From NCBI GenBank assembly GCA_021234155.1, contig JAJEKV010000038.1:9287458-9351457 (forward strand): 64,000 bases of DNA, given 5' to 3'. The translations under genes were made by a program, and so were the position numbers. The first letter of the stretch is position 1. The number at the start of each line of letters is the position of its first letter. Positions 33,891 through 46,356 of this stretch are shown here, in pieces. A model generated the notes under the pieces. The model was not told the origin of the DNA. It ran no database searches and saw only the letters and a program-made list of their open reading frames with translations. The DNA is from Isoetes taiwanensis (Eukaryota > Streptophyta > Lycopodiopsida > Isoetales > Isoetaceae).

Positions 33891-35264
33891 AAATAGCATT
33901 TTATTCAACGCATAAAACTAGAGTGGCGCAGGTTAATTAAGATTGGAATAGTTGGGTTGACTAATATGTTGTTAAGAACCATGGTTTCATTATTGGAGTA
34001 TGCATATTCGGCATAATAGATATGAGAATGTGATGCAAGGCATATAAAATTTCTTTGAACTTGGTTATTTTAACAACCATATATAAAGACCCATTTTTTT
34101 TTAGTATAAAAGCTCTTGTACAAAGCTATTGTACTATTGCCCACTCCATTGCCCACTCCAGATCATTGGGTCTCAGGATAATACCAGGAATATCCTAAAT
34201 CAAGGGATATGCAATTTACACCTCACACCCATGTATCCTAAATCAAGGGATATGCAATTTACACCTCACACTGATGTATCGATTACGAATTCCACTAGTG
34301 TCCGACCATAATTCTGCAGGTTGCAACAGTAAACCGGAGTTTGTCCATGGTGAAATGAGAAACACAATTTTTTGCTACACATATTTGAGTTTCTAATTTC
34401 TCTACGAGGTCCACTTTCTTCCAGCCTCAGCCTGTAATATCCAAGCGTCTGTGCACATAAGCTCGTTTATGACTATCACATCAAACTCATCCTGTTTTCG
34501 ATTACTCACACTGTACTTTCTGCATGCAATTATGCATCCATATAAAGTCTTTTTTTAGCTCATGTTTTTCAATAATATGCTCAGTAATTCAATCAAGACC
34601 AGAAGAATTAATCAAGCTTAATCTCTTAATGAGCTTCCTGCCTTTCATGCCCATGAAGAGCGCCAAAACACACAAGGTGGCTTGGTTGGGTCACTCTTCA
34701 TCTTTATGCAGGTACAGAAATTATAAACCAATCGTAGAAAACTGCAAGAACCTATTCTTTGCTTTATGACTGAAAAAGATGCATCACAATGGTTTGACAA
34801 AGATATTGCTGCAGAATCAAATAGCCACATAGCTAGACTAATTCTTAGTTGCTGAGATTGCTATTCAGCCAACCCCGACACTATTGTTCAAGCTTCTATT
34901 AGTCGTAGGTGTTCTCCATAAAAGTGACTGAAAGTTAATATATTGTACTCTTAAAGGAAGCCAAAGTATGTTTCCTGTCTCTTTAGAAACATTAACAGCT
35001 GCTCATAATTTCCTGCTGTAGTTCAGGTAAACAATGAGCATTAATTCGAAAGACCTGGGCCTCTGTTAGAGAAAGTATGAAAAAAGTGAATGTCACAAAA
35101 TCATTGGACAATATGAAAACAAAATTCATTGATTGGGAAAACCTCTCATACAATGATGTTTCAAAAGGTAATGTGTTAGCAGGGCTGGAAACGACAATTT
35201 CCATAAGGCTGTCATTGTTAGGTAAGCTATAACTTACAAGGGGAAATAAAGGTATATACAATCG
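33891..35264. other. Intergenic, between LRR pseudogene and NSE4
   Basis: A 37-base segment is repeated at a 43-bp period (34192-34228 and 34235-34271). A possible gene scrap (34625-34830) reads EPILCFMTEKDASQWFDKD in one frame, with no family that I recognise. The last few hundred bases probably include the NSE4 3' UTR. Confidence 0.4.
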
Positions 35265-37133
35265 TTAGGGCTGAAGTTCTTCAGGGCTGTAATCCAAGTT
35301 TCTGCCCTTCTTTCGTGTTTCAAAGGACAGACCAGCATCATCTTCGTCCTGCTCCAGGGTTTCTGCCATGTTTGACCCCCTTGCCCTATTTCTAGATGTT
35401 TTCCTGATGGGAGTCAAAATGACAGATTTTGGAAGTTGCTTTCGATCAGGCATAAGTTCCTCGCCCTCAAACTTTTCTTGCATATACTGCAGAGAGGGAG
35501 ATGGTTGACTTCGTATTATAAGAAAAAGATTTAAACAAACGAGTCGGCAAAGTTAAATTTACCTTCCAATCGTTGTAGTCAAAGCGTAAAACAAATTGCA
35601 AATTGGTCACATCTCCGCTTGATCGCTCAGCAGGTGTGGGAGCATTTCTTGGGACTGTGTGGACCACACGAGCTTACAAAATGAGATGCTTTCTATTCCA
35701 AATATAGAGAACCAAAGAGACAACTTGCATTACCTACGACATGGCCTTCTTTTCCACAAGTTATTTCAGCACGACCATCTTTCACAAGGAAAGACAAAGC
35801 AAAAATGTTTTCTACTGTTTGAGAAAACGAAGTCCTATTTAGCACAAGGGCCTCAAGCTGTGCACGCTTCTGAACACGCAAAACTTTGAACATTGTTTCC
35901 ATGTTCTTGTCAGTCTCAGTCTTTTGACTGTCACCAGCCTGCTCTTCACACTGAAAAATAGACAAACAAGTTAAGCATCTAAGGATCTTTGCTTTGACTG
36001 ACAAAGAAAAGTATACAGGATTCCCTAGTTAATATAGGTATAAGAACCAAGTAGAAACAACCAAGTAGAAACAAGCATGCTGGTGGCAAGCGTATTAAGA
36101 TTGATATGCCACCAGCGCAGACAAACACAAACCTGTTCTGGACGGGTGCAATCAGCAGGTTTATTCCTCCTTCTTGGTGCAGCAACTTTCCTCTGCTTAG
36201 GCTGGATGTCAATAGGACCAAGCCTGACAAATGAAAAATGCATCAGTTGTGATAAAAAAAAAAATAAGTGCTATCAGTTAACGTTCTCACATAGTTGAGA
36301 CCCCATGTGCTTCACCCAAAATTGCAGATGCCTTAAGCCCAAGTGCAAACCAATCAATGTTTGTACCCCCATCCTGGTTGACTGAAAGAGGTCCTCTTCC
36401 AAAATTTTCAATTACACCATGAAGGAAATCTGCAGCTGTTGGGCCTTCTTTTCTCTGCAAAGTCTGCAGAGATTCTAGCAGTGCTCGTGATACCTCGAGC
36501 ACCGTCTCGGCATCTGCAACTTGCTCCCGAGGACGGCTTACTGCACACAGATTCTAACTCTAGTCAACATAATAACATCAACTAATAAACCAGAAAAAAT
36601 ACCCACCTTTGCTATGAAGGGCATCAACATCATTCATCATGTTGTCAAATTTCTGATCACTAAATCGTATCAATTCATCTTTCTCCACTGCAAAGACAAT
36701 AAAGCCACTAACAAATTAACCCATTTAGAGTTTTCTGATCACTAAATCGTATCAAGTCATCTTTCTCCACTGCAAAGACAATAAAGCCACTAACAAATTA
36801 ACCCATTTAGGGTTCACAAAGATGAACAGCATAGAAGAGACTTGTACCCATTAATCTGTTTCTGATGCTATGATACCCAGTTCTAATGATTCTACGCTGA
36901 GTAGCAGTCTGATCCATAATGCCATCTGGGGCAGTGTTTGCATTGTTCTGCACCCGATTCCTTCTAGGTGCCCTAGAAACTCTAGTTTCATTCTCATTCT
37001 GTAGGGATGGCTGTAAAATTTCGCCTCCGTTTCCAAGCTGGCTACCATGATCGCCTCTTTCACGGCCAAGTCCGGCACCGGAACTACTCTCCCCCTTCTC
37101 AAGCTTAACCCTAGTTCGAGTTGCCATGGACAT
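35265..37133 (-). CDS. NSE4: NSE4, delta-kleisin of the SMC5/6 complex
   Basis: Seven exons with GT-AG introns and matching phases: 37133-36848, 36687-36607, 36540-36291, 36223-36133, 35950-35734, 35654-35563 and 35486-35265. They total 1,239 nt and encode 412 residues, close to the roughly 400 of plant NSE4. Residues 1-75 are basic and disordered. About 80-125 ([31 protein letters not shown]) is the N-terminal kleisin helical domain, followed by [25 protein letters not shown] lies near 205-220. The C-terminal winged-helix domain includes [19 protein letters not shown] (278-296) and [11 protein letters not shown] (329-339). NSE4 bridges the Smc5 and Smc6 heads and binds Nse1/Nse3; the complex acts in nuclear DNA repair and replication. 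The start chosen is the ATG at 37131-37133; a second in-frame ATG lies two codons later. The gene looks intact. Confidence 0.95.
36651..36812. repeat. 82-bp tandem duplication across NSE4 intron 1 / exon 2
   Basis: The sequence TTCTGATCACTAAATCG...CCCATTTAG occurs twice, at 36651 and again at 36733. The first copy holds the real intron-1 acceptor and the start of exon 2; the second copy, inside intron 1, repeats the acceptor and about 37 nt of exon with one base change. Confidence 0.9.
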
Positions 37134-39516
37134 GGCCGCTTCCCTCTCACGCCATCGCCGTTGCAGCCCGCCTAGACGTTGTTCAAACGGACCCAATAAG
37201 ATTCTGCCACGTCGGCTGAGTTTGGTCGGATAAAGCTTGTCTTTAAAGCTATTTTCTTGCCTTGCTAAAATTTTATGCACATTTGTGGGGGGAAAAAAAT
37301 GAAGAAAAGCTATGGTTATAAGAAAATTTGGTCAAGAAACCAAAGCCATAACTCATTTATGGGCTAGATAACGTCCTTCGAGTTAGGGCCAGGAAAATGA
37401 ACATGTGGGCCGAATTGGCCGAACTGAGCCGCACGGGCCGCAGGGATTTCGGCCACATGGGCCATGAGGCCATTTTCGGCCCATAACCCGGGGGAGGACG
37501 CATTCCGCCTTTAACGCCCGTCGAGGCATTTAGCGAGTGGCCGTCATAGTCAAGCTTGGCAATCGTGATTCCCAAGATCGAAATACGTAACAAAAACTCA
37601 CGTAACAACAGTGAGATTTGAAGGATCAAAGACCCATTTGTGGCTCTCTTTAAGATAGAAGACTCACCCAAAGATGAAGAAATAGACTCGCAGCAGAACA
37701 AAATTTAATGGGCTCAAGCCCAAATTCTTTATTCTTGATAAGATTCTTCATTGTGCCTCGCTATGGCGTAGGCCATGGCGAAGATTCGACTACCTGCTAT
37801 GGCGGAGATTCGACCGCTTAACTTCCGACAGATTTAGGGAAAAAAAAACTTAAATCTTAACACATTTCTTTGATATGCCAGGGTCCAAGGTCCGGATGAA
37901 GCGATCAAGCAATCAAAGCTTGCAATCGATTAGCATTTTCCATTTTCCGTCACTAATCTTTCTATTTTTTTCTCTCCCCGGCTTATCGCCAAGGATGGGG
38001 CTTATCGCCAAGGATTCTACCGCTTTGAGGTATTGTTGAGATCGGCAATACTCCGGTACTTCCCGTTCATATCTCCATCAAAGCTCTGTTTTTTTGGGTT
38101 TTTCCCCTTCCGACGATTTTTGCGAATGGAACGGCTCGGCCCCGGATCTTTCTCGTTTAATCTCCGGTGAATATCATCAAGAATGGGGCATTGCTATCCT
38201 GATTCTGCTACCGTGGGTGCTACGTTTTGAAAGATTCATTTCGCATGTTTCGCATGCATGGATCGAATCTACGGTAGAGTGCCAAGAAAAGCAAGTGGGC
38301 GTAGAATGTTATGGTCATAACATTCTTGTTATGGTCATAACAGTTTTGGCCCAAATTGTTACTGGATATAACCTCTTAGAATAGACGGCTGGGATTTAAT
38401 CCTACGGCTAAATGCAGAGGCCAAGGACGTTAAGGACATCTAACCCCTCGGTGAGGAAGCATCACTTGGAACCGGGGTAGGCCCTAGTGATCTAGGTTGT
38501 GAGAAAGTACTATAGAATAATCACTAGTAAAAACGTGTGCCCAACATTGCCACGCATATGTAGGGTGTGCGTTTATATGGGCATCTATATACGACTGGTG
38601 CCATCGAAATTTTAGTCCTCTCTCTTCGATCTTTTTTTTTTTTTGTTAGAATATAGCAATTTGAATGTGTTATGATGTGGTGGATTTTTATACAATAATT
38701 CTAAGAGAGCAAGATAAGGAAGCTTCTAGCTGTTTTATCCTGCAATACTATTCGAACTTTTGATACAACGCTTCTGTGTCTATGGAATTAATCCTATTTC
38801 AGCAAGTAACATAGCATATGGCGTTTGTTATTTAGCTATTTGAACACGAAGCATATACATTTCTTCCTTATAATATGATCCCTAAACCAACATTTCCAGA
38901 TGTATATATAGACTTCTAACGCAGCACTTTCAAAGGTTTCTAGCAGATGAGGGTCAAATTGATAATTAATATGTGAGCAGACTTTAATACAAAGCCCAGT
39001 AAATGTGTAATGTTTCCAAGCATTAGGAGTTGTGCATGTTGATGCAACGAAATAGTAGTAGCGTATTAAGTTAGGATGCCGTATGATGTATCACAAAGGG
39101 TGAATGCATGTGCCACGTAATTTTGTTGTTCTAGAAACACATTGGCAAAAGGTAAGCATGAGTAAAAATAGCAATTTCTTGTTCTAGAAATGCATTGGCA
39201 AAATTTAACCGTTAGTAGAGACAACACTGGCAAATTAAGTATGAGTAGAAAATAGAATGTGGTCTAAATAAACACTTAGCAAATGCTTCAATGCAACCAT
39301 TTCGACTAAATATTTTAACCTTGCAAGTATGTTTAATATTGTTATCCTTGTTGATATGATATTCATTGGTTTGTTTTGAAAACAATTATAGCACTTTTAG
39401 AGATCCTTTGTTATTACTTAATTTACCAACAAATAAAGGTACATTCATGTCAATAGCATGATTTGAGCTTGTTAATGCTATTTTCCAACCCCTTTACCGC
39501 TCTAGAAAACCTCCAC

Positions 39517-39554
<38 letters not shown>

Positions 39555-39955
39555 ATGCAAGTACATTTATCATATGTTGATCCTTGCTCAAAATCTTGGT
39601 TTTGCCATTGCATGGCTTAATGCAATGTACTTGTTGGATCCAGGTCCAAATTTATGCACTAGCACCATGAATAAACCTATTTACAGCACTCCATACAACA
39701 GGAATATAGCAGGAGTCTATTTACAACTTCTAGAAACTCCAACCATGGCATCTTCCTTTTTTGGTAATATCCATAAGTATGCCCTTCAATCTCTTCCAGA
39801 AATGAAATTCCTCTTTTACAAATGAATCCCCACAGCTAAATCCGAAATTTCAAATTACCAGTTTTGCAACTTTTTTTTGCTGGAAAAGGAAGTTTAATCC
39901 AAAAATAAGGGGATTTTTGTGCATGGCAAACCATTGGGTGTGGGTTTGTCATTGG
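37134..39955. other. NSE4 upstream region and intergenic DNA
   Basis: The promoter of NSE4 should lie just above 37133, but I see no clear TATA box. A stretch rich in GGCC (37400-37500) and a minus-strand ORF (37357-37701) have no known relatives. Two near-palindromes built on GTTATGGTCATAAC lie at 38304-38325 and 38328-38341. A poly(A) run of about 33 occurs at 39519-39551. Confidence 0.45.
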
Positions 39956-39959
39956 GAGG

Positions 39960-40660
39960 TTAAGGAGTGCTGACTTTTGAACTCTATGTGTACGTTGATG
40001 CTTGATGTTGATATTCATCCTCCTTCTAATATGTGGCACCTTCAACTATTTCCTCCTCAATGGAAGCAGATGTGGACTTGGGCATGGGATAAGATACTTC
40101 ATCCTAAAGCGGCAGTATTTTGGTGGCAGATTCTTCACTCTTGTGTCTGGGTTAACATGCTTGTCCATAGATTTGACCCTGGAGTATCATATATGCGTCC
40201 AGTATGCAAGCGTGGAACAGAGACCATTAAGTATTGCTTCTTCATGTGTAGCCACCTTAGACATGCATGGGATTGGTTGTTCTCCCATTTTTAGGTCTCA
40301 TTAACAAGTCAACAAGTGCTTTTGGCAATTTACCCCAGTACCTGGATGAAGTTACAAAGCCAGGCTTTTCATCTAGCATCAGGCTGGTTGCTTTGAACTA
40401 TCTTAAAAAGACGAAGAATGGTGGTCTTCAAAGTTTTGGATATGGCAGATGACCGTGTTCATCAATATGCTCATGGTAGCATTGCTAAAAATTATAATTG
40501 TTCTTCACTTGCTCCACGTAAGAGGCCTTGATTTTTGAGGAGTATTTGAATGTGTGCTCTTATGTAAAGACAAGTTGTTTCGCTTAGTAGGTCTTGCTTA
40601 TCCATTAAGATTTAATTCCTGCCTTTGCATCTTTAAATGTATTGACTTATTGTTAAATGG
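39960..40660 (+). pseudogene. LINE ORF2 3' fragment (zf-RVT region)
   Basis: ORF 39977-40294 encodes WTWAWDKILHPKAAVFWWQI, LVHRFDP, and a Cys-rich end (VCKRGTETIKYCFFMCSHLRHAWDW). This matches the zf-RVT domain near the end of plant L1-type ORF2 and aligns with the same region at 13.7-14.0 and 63.6-63.9 kb. The 3' flank (CTTGCTTATCCATTAAG...CCTGCCTTTGCATC, about 40590-40630) resembles the 3' end of the LINE at 14.3 kb. No poly(A) tail or target duplication was found. Confidence 0.8.
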
Positions 40661-41095
40661 AATATGACATCCTTCAGCAAGAAAACAGAATATATGGGAC
40701 GAAAAATGGTAAGAATATAGCATATTGACCTATGGAAACATCTTAGGTTATGTCTAATTAACACCTTCGGTTATATATAATTAACACCTTAGGTTCTGCC
40801 AACGCCGATGGTAAAGATTGCTTCTGCTTCTATGAGTAAAAATGAAAAGGTTATACTTGTCTATGTAAAAAGCGAGAAGAGTATAGTATATAGATACATG
40901 AAAGAAAGTGGCGTTTAGTGCCTAACATCAAACTTCACATGGTGTCCATTCTATTTAAGAATATAAAATAGATATACCATTATGAGATAACTTGTTGTAG
41001 CTAGTTAAAAGAAATCAACAGAAGAAATCAAAGCATAGGGCTCATAGGTTAAAAAATAAAAAAAATTGGCAAACAAGGCAGTTTTGGATCTCAGA
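40661..41095. other. Short intergenic stretch
   Basis: AT-rich with no feature seen; borders the copia fragment. Confidence 0.4.
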
Positions 41096-41099
41096 TCGG

Positions 41100-42870
41100 T
41101 AGGCAAATATTTGTGTAGACTTCCTCATTTAAGTGGCCATGAAGAAATGCTATTTAAACATCCATTTGATGGACTTCTAGGTCTATACGAGCAGCTATAG
41201 CCAACAGAGTGTGGATGGATAACATCCTCACTATGGGAGAAAATGGCTCGGAGAAACCAAGGCCAGCTATTTGGGAGAAACCACGAGCAAGAAACTGACC
41301 TTTGAAGCCTTCCACTTGACTAGCAACATTCCTCTTCACTTTTAATAGCCATTTGGTACTAATGGCTTGATGCCTTGGTGGCAATGATGTCAATTCCCAG
41401 ATCCCATTCTTGACCAGTGATGCATATTCAAAATCCATGGCTTCCTTCCAGACAGGCGCATGCTCACTACTAAGGGCTTCATATACTGTGTCAGGTTCAG
41501 CAACAACAGTCAAGACATCAATGAGTACATTCGATCATGAACATTTACCGTGTTGGAAATTTGTTACTTCTTGAACGGCAATTGCTTTGGAAGTTAAATG
41601 ACCCATTCGACCAGACGTGGTTACTCCTCGATTTGGTCTGGGTGCAAATGTTCCAAGACTGCTATAGGTTGCTCTACTGCAGAGATATTGACATTCTCGG
41701 TCACCATTGAAATTCTGCAAAAGGATTCAATCCATTTTCAGCTAGCAGTCTCTGATACATTTACAATTGGAATTGGTTGCTGCTGGTGGCTGCACGGGAA
41801 GACTGCTAGAGATGTTTCATTGAGGCACCACTCATCTAAATTTTTATAGTCAACTGGAGCTGATGAACTTGCTACATTCATAGTCACTCCTCCATAAAGT
41901 TCAACTTCATTCTCAATCCGGCTGAGAATTAGTCTTCGTGAAGGAAAGGAGTATAACCTGTAAACTTTCGCTTCTAAAGAATATCCAACCACGACGCATT
42001 TAATACTCTTATCGCCTCATTTTTGTCGAACTTCATCTGGAATATGTGCATATGCAATGCATCCAAAGGTTCTCAAGTGGCCTATTGATGGGATGCCATC
42101 CTTCCACAATTGATATGGCCTTCGATCTTGAATTGCTATTGAAGGTAATCTATTGCGGAGATAGGTTGTTGTCACGATGCTTTTTCCCAAATACTCTTAG
42201 GCATCCCAACAAAATTAAGCGTAGTGCAAGCACTGTTAACCAAGGTTCTCTTCATCCTTTCAGCCACGCCATTTTGTTACGACGTATATGTAGTTATATG
42301 CTGGTGGAGAATGCCATATTTTTGACAATATTTAACAAATGCGTCAGAGAAATACTCACTGCCACCGTCTGGATTCTATGGCCTGATGTATTCTCAACTT
42401 GTGTGCGGAACTCCATAAACATCTCAAGAACTTCCGATTTCTGGCTAGCAGTCTTACTATTACATAGTGAGAGTAATCGTCAATGAATGTGAGCATATAT
42501 CACTCTTTCCCGATTGTTATAGTTTGCATGGGTCCACATAAATTGGAATGGACGATCTCCAACAGTTCATGCGGCCTATTACTAGTTCCCACTGGAAAAA
42601 AAAGACCTTTTATGTTTCCCTATTACATATGCCCCACATAACTCAAAATCATCGCTGCCATGAACGTCCAAATTTATTACCAAATTTGCCCTTGCTATTT
42701 TCTTAACCACTTGGGCATTCGGATGTCTCAAACAATTGTGCCATCTCTGCAAGTTGAAAACCTTTGCCTTGACTGAAAGTACTTGACTTGGCTGCTAAAC
42801 TAGAATATCCAATCTATAAAGTCCATCTTCTTTGGTGCCACTTGCTACAAACATCATTTATTCATCAATT
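41100..42870 (-). pseudogene. Ty1/copia pol: GAG-pre-integrase, integrase, reverse transcriptase
   Basis: From high to low coordinates the minus strand encodes LQRWHNCLRHPN (GAG-pre-integrase, about 42765) and the end of the integrase core (NGVAERMKRTLVNSA, about 42270). It continues with LRTFGCIAYAHIPDEVRQK (about 42080-42020), VVGYSLEAKVYRLYS, and the copia reverse-transcriptase start (WKEAMDFEYASLVKNGIWEL, KWLLKVKRN, FSPIVRMLSIHTLLAIAA, HQMDV). Then a stop and AFLHGHLNEEVY follow at about 41120. The catalytic YVDD region is absent, as similarity ends near 41100. Many frame breaks show decay. Gag and protease of what looks like the same element resume at 51170. Confidence 0.85.
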
Positions 42871-45401
42871 ACTAGAAAGGGCGGCTTTGGTGAACCCTTT
42901 CTTTTCTACTTTTCGGCAGGCCAAACCCGGCCCGGCCTGCCTCAAATCTGGACCCACCCATGCCCTTCTTTTTTTGTAGTATTCCTCGGCTCGGCCGGCC
43001 TCCGGCCGGCCTCGCCTCGATTTGGACCCTATTAACACTTTTGACTGAGCCCCTTCCCTTTTGTAGCATCTCTCTCTCTCTCTTCCCTCTTTCTCCTCTC
43101 TGTATTCGCTCTCTCCTCTCTTCTCTCTCCTCGCTCTCTCCCCTCTCTCTTCTCTCTATTCTCTTTCCTCTCTCTTCTCTCTCTCCTCCCCTCTCTCTTC
43201 TCTCCCCCTTCTCTTTCTGTCTCCTCTCTCTTCTCTCTCCTGGTCTTCTTCTCTCTTCTCTGTTTTCTCTCTCTCCTCTCTCTCTCTTTCACCTGTCTCT
43301 TCTCTCTCTCCTCTCTTTGCTCCCTCTCTCCCCTTCTCTCTTTACTCTCTATTCTCTCTCCTCTCCCTTCTTTCTCTCCTCCTCCTCCTCTCTCTTCTCT
43401 CTCTCTTTTTCTCTCCCCTCTCTCCCTCTCCTCTCCTCTCCTTTCTCTTCTTCTCTCCTCTCTCTATCTCCTGCCTCTCTCTTCCCCCCCCCTCTCTCTC
43501 TCCCCTCCTTCTTCTCCCCTTTCTCTCTCTTCCCTCTCTTCTCTTCCCCTTTTCTCTCTCGTCCCTTTCTCCCTCTCTCCTCTTTCTTCTTTCCTCTCTT
43601 CTCTTTCCTCTCTCTCTCTCTCCTGTCCTTTCCCTCTGTCCTATCTCTCCTCTCTCCCCTCTCTCCTCTCTCTTCCCTTCTCTTTGTCTTTACCCTCTCC
43701 CTCTCTTCCTCCCTCTGTATCTCACCCCCCTCTCTCTATCTTTCTCTTTCTTTTCTATTCCTCTCTCTTCCCTCTCCCCTTTCCCTCTTCTCTCTTCTCT
43801 CTCTCTCCTCTCTCTTCTCTCTCTCCTCTCTCTTCTTTCCCCTCTCTCTCTCTCTTCCCTCTCTCTTCTCTCCTCTCTTCCCTCTCTCCTTTCTCTCTTC
43901 TTCCTCCTCTCTCTCTGTTTCCCACTCTCTCTATTTCTCCCCTATCTCTCTGTCTTCTTCTCTCTCTCTCTCCTATCTCTTCCGTCTTCTCTCTCCTATC
44001 TCTTCTCTCTATCTCTCTCTCCTCTCTCTTCCCTCATCTCTCTCTCTCTCCTCTCTCTCCTTCCTCTCTCTTCTCTCTTTCTCCTCCTCTCTTCTCTCCT
44101 CCTCTCTCTTTCTCTCTCCTTTCTCTCTTCTCTCTTCTCTCCTATCTCTCCTCTCTCTTCTCTCTCCTCTCCCCCCTCTCTTTATCTTTCTCTCTCTTTT
44201 CTATTCCTCTCTCTCTCTCTTCTACCTCCTCTCTCTCTCTCTCCCTTTCTCTTCCCTCTCTCCTTTCTCTCTTCTCCCTCCTCTCTCTCTGTTTCTCCCT
44301 TCTCTCTCTATTTCTCCCCTATCTCTCTGTCTTTTTCTCTCTCTCTCCTTTCTCTTCCCTCTTCTCTCTCCTATCTTCTCTCTCTCTCTCTCTCTCTCCT
44401 CTCTCTTCCCTCATCTCTCTCTCTCTCTCCTCTCTCCCTCTCTCCTCTCCTCTCTTCTCCTCCTCTCTCTTCTCTCCTTTCTCTCTCCTTTCTCTCTTCT
44501 CTCCTCTCGCTCTCTCCTCTCTGTTCTCTCTCTCTCCTCTTCTTCTCTCTTTCCTCTCTCTCTCCTCTCTTGTCTCTCCTCTCTCCTCTCTCTTCCCTCA
44601 TCTCTCTCTCTCTCTCTCCTCTCTCTTCCCTCTCTCTTTTGTCTCTCTCTCTCCCCTCTCCCTCTGTCTCTCACCTCTCTCCTCTCTTTCTCTCTCCTCT
44701 CTCTTCTTTCCCTCTCTCTCTCCTCTCTCTTCCATCTTTCTTCTCTCTCTTCTCTTTTCTCCTGCTCCCCCTCTCTCTCTCTATCTTTCTCTCTTTCTCT
44801 TCTCTCTCTCTTTTCTCTCTCTCTCTTCTCTCTCTCCTCTCTCTCTTCTCTCTCTCCCTCTCTGTCTCTCTCCCTCTCTCTCCTCTCTCTCTCATCTCTC
44901 TTCTCTTCTCTCTCCTTTCTATTTCCCTCTCCCCTTTCTCTCTTTCTCTCTCCTCTCTCTTCTTTCCCCTCTCTCTCCTCTCTCTTCCCCCTTTCTTCTC
45001 TCTCTTCTCTCTTCTCTCTGCTATCCTCTCTCTCCTCCCTCCTCTCTTTCTCTCTCCTCTCTCTTTGTTTCTCTCTCTCTTCTCTCTCCCCTCTCCCTTT
45101 GTCTCTCTTCTCCCTCTTCTCTCTTCTTTCCCCCTTTCTTCTCTCTCTTCTCTCTCTCTCCTATCTCCTCTTTCTCTCTCCTCTCTTCTCTCTCTCTCTT
45201 CTCTCTCATTTCTCTCTATTTCTCCCCTCTCTCTCTCTATCTTTCTCTCTCCTCTCTATTTCTCTCTCTCTCTTCTTCTCTCTCTTCTCTCTCTCCCTCT
45301 CTCTCTCTCTTCTATCTCCTCCCTCTGTCTCTCCTCTCTCTTCTCTCTCCTCTCTCTCTCTCTCTCCCCCTCTATCTTTCCCTCTTCTCTCTCTAGCTTC
45401 A

Positions 45402-45424
45402 TTCTAGAACATTCTAGAAGGTTC
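45402..45424. promoter_or_regulatory. Five-box heat-shock element, unit 1
   Basis: TTC and GAA boxes alternate TTC-GAA-TTC-GAA-TTC with 2-nt spacers and no mismatch. It directly follows the CT-rich tract. This is the consensus for heat-shock transcription factor binding; function is inferred. Confidence 0.75.
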
Positions 45425-45509
45425 TAGGATCATCAAGCCTCTTAATTAACCAAAGGAATTTCCATTGGCCCAGCTTTAACTAAATATGGACTTCCTATTT
45501 TTCAAGAAA

Positions 45510-45830
45510 AGACTGGTTGGTCTAGTGGTAAGGGTGGGGGGTTTGGGGGGCAATGTCCAGGGTTCAAGTCCATGGTAAAGCAAAAAAGTTTTGTCCACCA
45601 AACTTGGGAGCTTTTGAGGGGCCAAAGGCCCGCAGGGCGTAGAGAGCAAACCAGTGGCGCCTCCTTATCCCGTCGATGGGGAGTGACATGCTCCCGCGGG
45701 CCCAGCTATTCTTTTTATTGGGGTGGAGTTACATTCGTTAATAACGCGGTATTTCTTTATTATAATAATAGACGGCGGGCCTTTTCTTTTATGCCTTTTC
45801 CTGAGGCGGCGTGGAGCCTTGCCTTTTCTT
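45510..45830 (+). mobile_element. tRNA-derived SINE-like segment, unit 1
   Basis: An A box TGGTCTAGTGG (45518-45528) and a B box GGTTCAAGTCC (45561-45571) fit the RNA polymerase III internal promoter and lie 43 bp apart, as in tRNA genes. The intervening part does not form a normal anticodon arm. A roughly 250-bp body follows (TTTTGTCCACCAAACTTGG ... GGAGTTACATT ... TTCTTTTATGCC). Confidence 0.65.
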
Positions 45831-46256
45831 TTATGGACCCACCCATGCCTTCTTTTTTTGTATTCTCGCATTCCTCGGCTGTGACCTCCGCATCATACTC
45901 CTTTCGATTTCTTCCCTTTTAACACTTTTCTCTCTTTGGGCCCTTTCCTCCCTTTCTCATCTCTCTCTTCCCTCTTTCTCCTCTCCTCCTATTTATCCTC
46001 TCTCTCCTCTCTTCTCTCTCCTCCTATCTCTCTCCCCTCTCTCTTCTCTCTATTCTCTTTCCTCTCTCTTCTCTCTCTCCTCCCCTCTCTCTTCTCTCCC
46101 CCTTCTCTTTCTGTCTCCTCTCTCTTCTCTCTCCTGGTCTTCTTCTCTCTTCTCTGTTTTCTCTCTCTCCTCTCTCTCTCTTTCACTGTCTCTTCTCTCC
46201 TCTCTTCTCTCCTCCTCTCTCGCTCCCTCTCCTCCTTCTCTCTCTACTCTCTATTC

Positions 46257-46356
46257 NNNNNNNNNNNNNNNNNNNNNNNNNNNNNNNNNNNNNNNNNNNN
46301 NNNNNNNNNNNNNNNNNNNNNNNNNNNNNNNNNNNNNNNNNNNNNNNNNNNNNNNN
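46257..46356. other. Assembly gap, 100 N
   Basis: Exactly 100 N inside the CT-rich tract of unit 2. A round number suggests a gap of unknown length, so the array could be longer. Confidence 0.99.

Noticed and set aside
34625-34830. Exon of a host gene
   Set aside because: One short protein-like frame, no splice partner and no recognisable family.
37357-37701. 114-codon ORF upstream of NSE4 as a divergent gene
   Set aside because: No known domain and the region is GC-skewed repeat-like sequence.
42960-45407. 815-codon open reading frame and many overlapping long ORFs on both strands of the CT array
   Set aside because: They are Leu/Ser/Phe/Pro or Arg/Glu/Lys readings of CT/GA repeats in every frame; no domain, no codon bias.
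45510-45585. A genuine tRNA gene
   Set aside because: A and B boxes fit, but the G-rich middle cannot form a proper anticodon arm, and the copies lie in a repeat.
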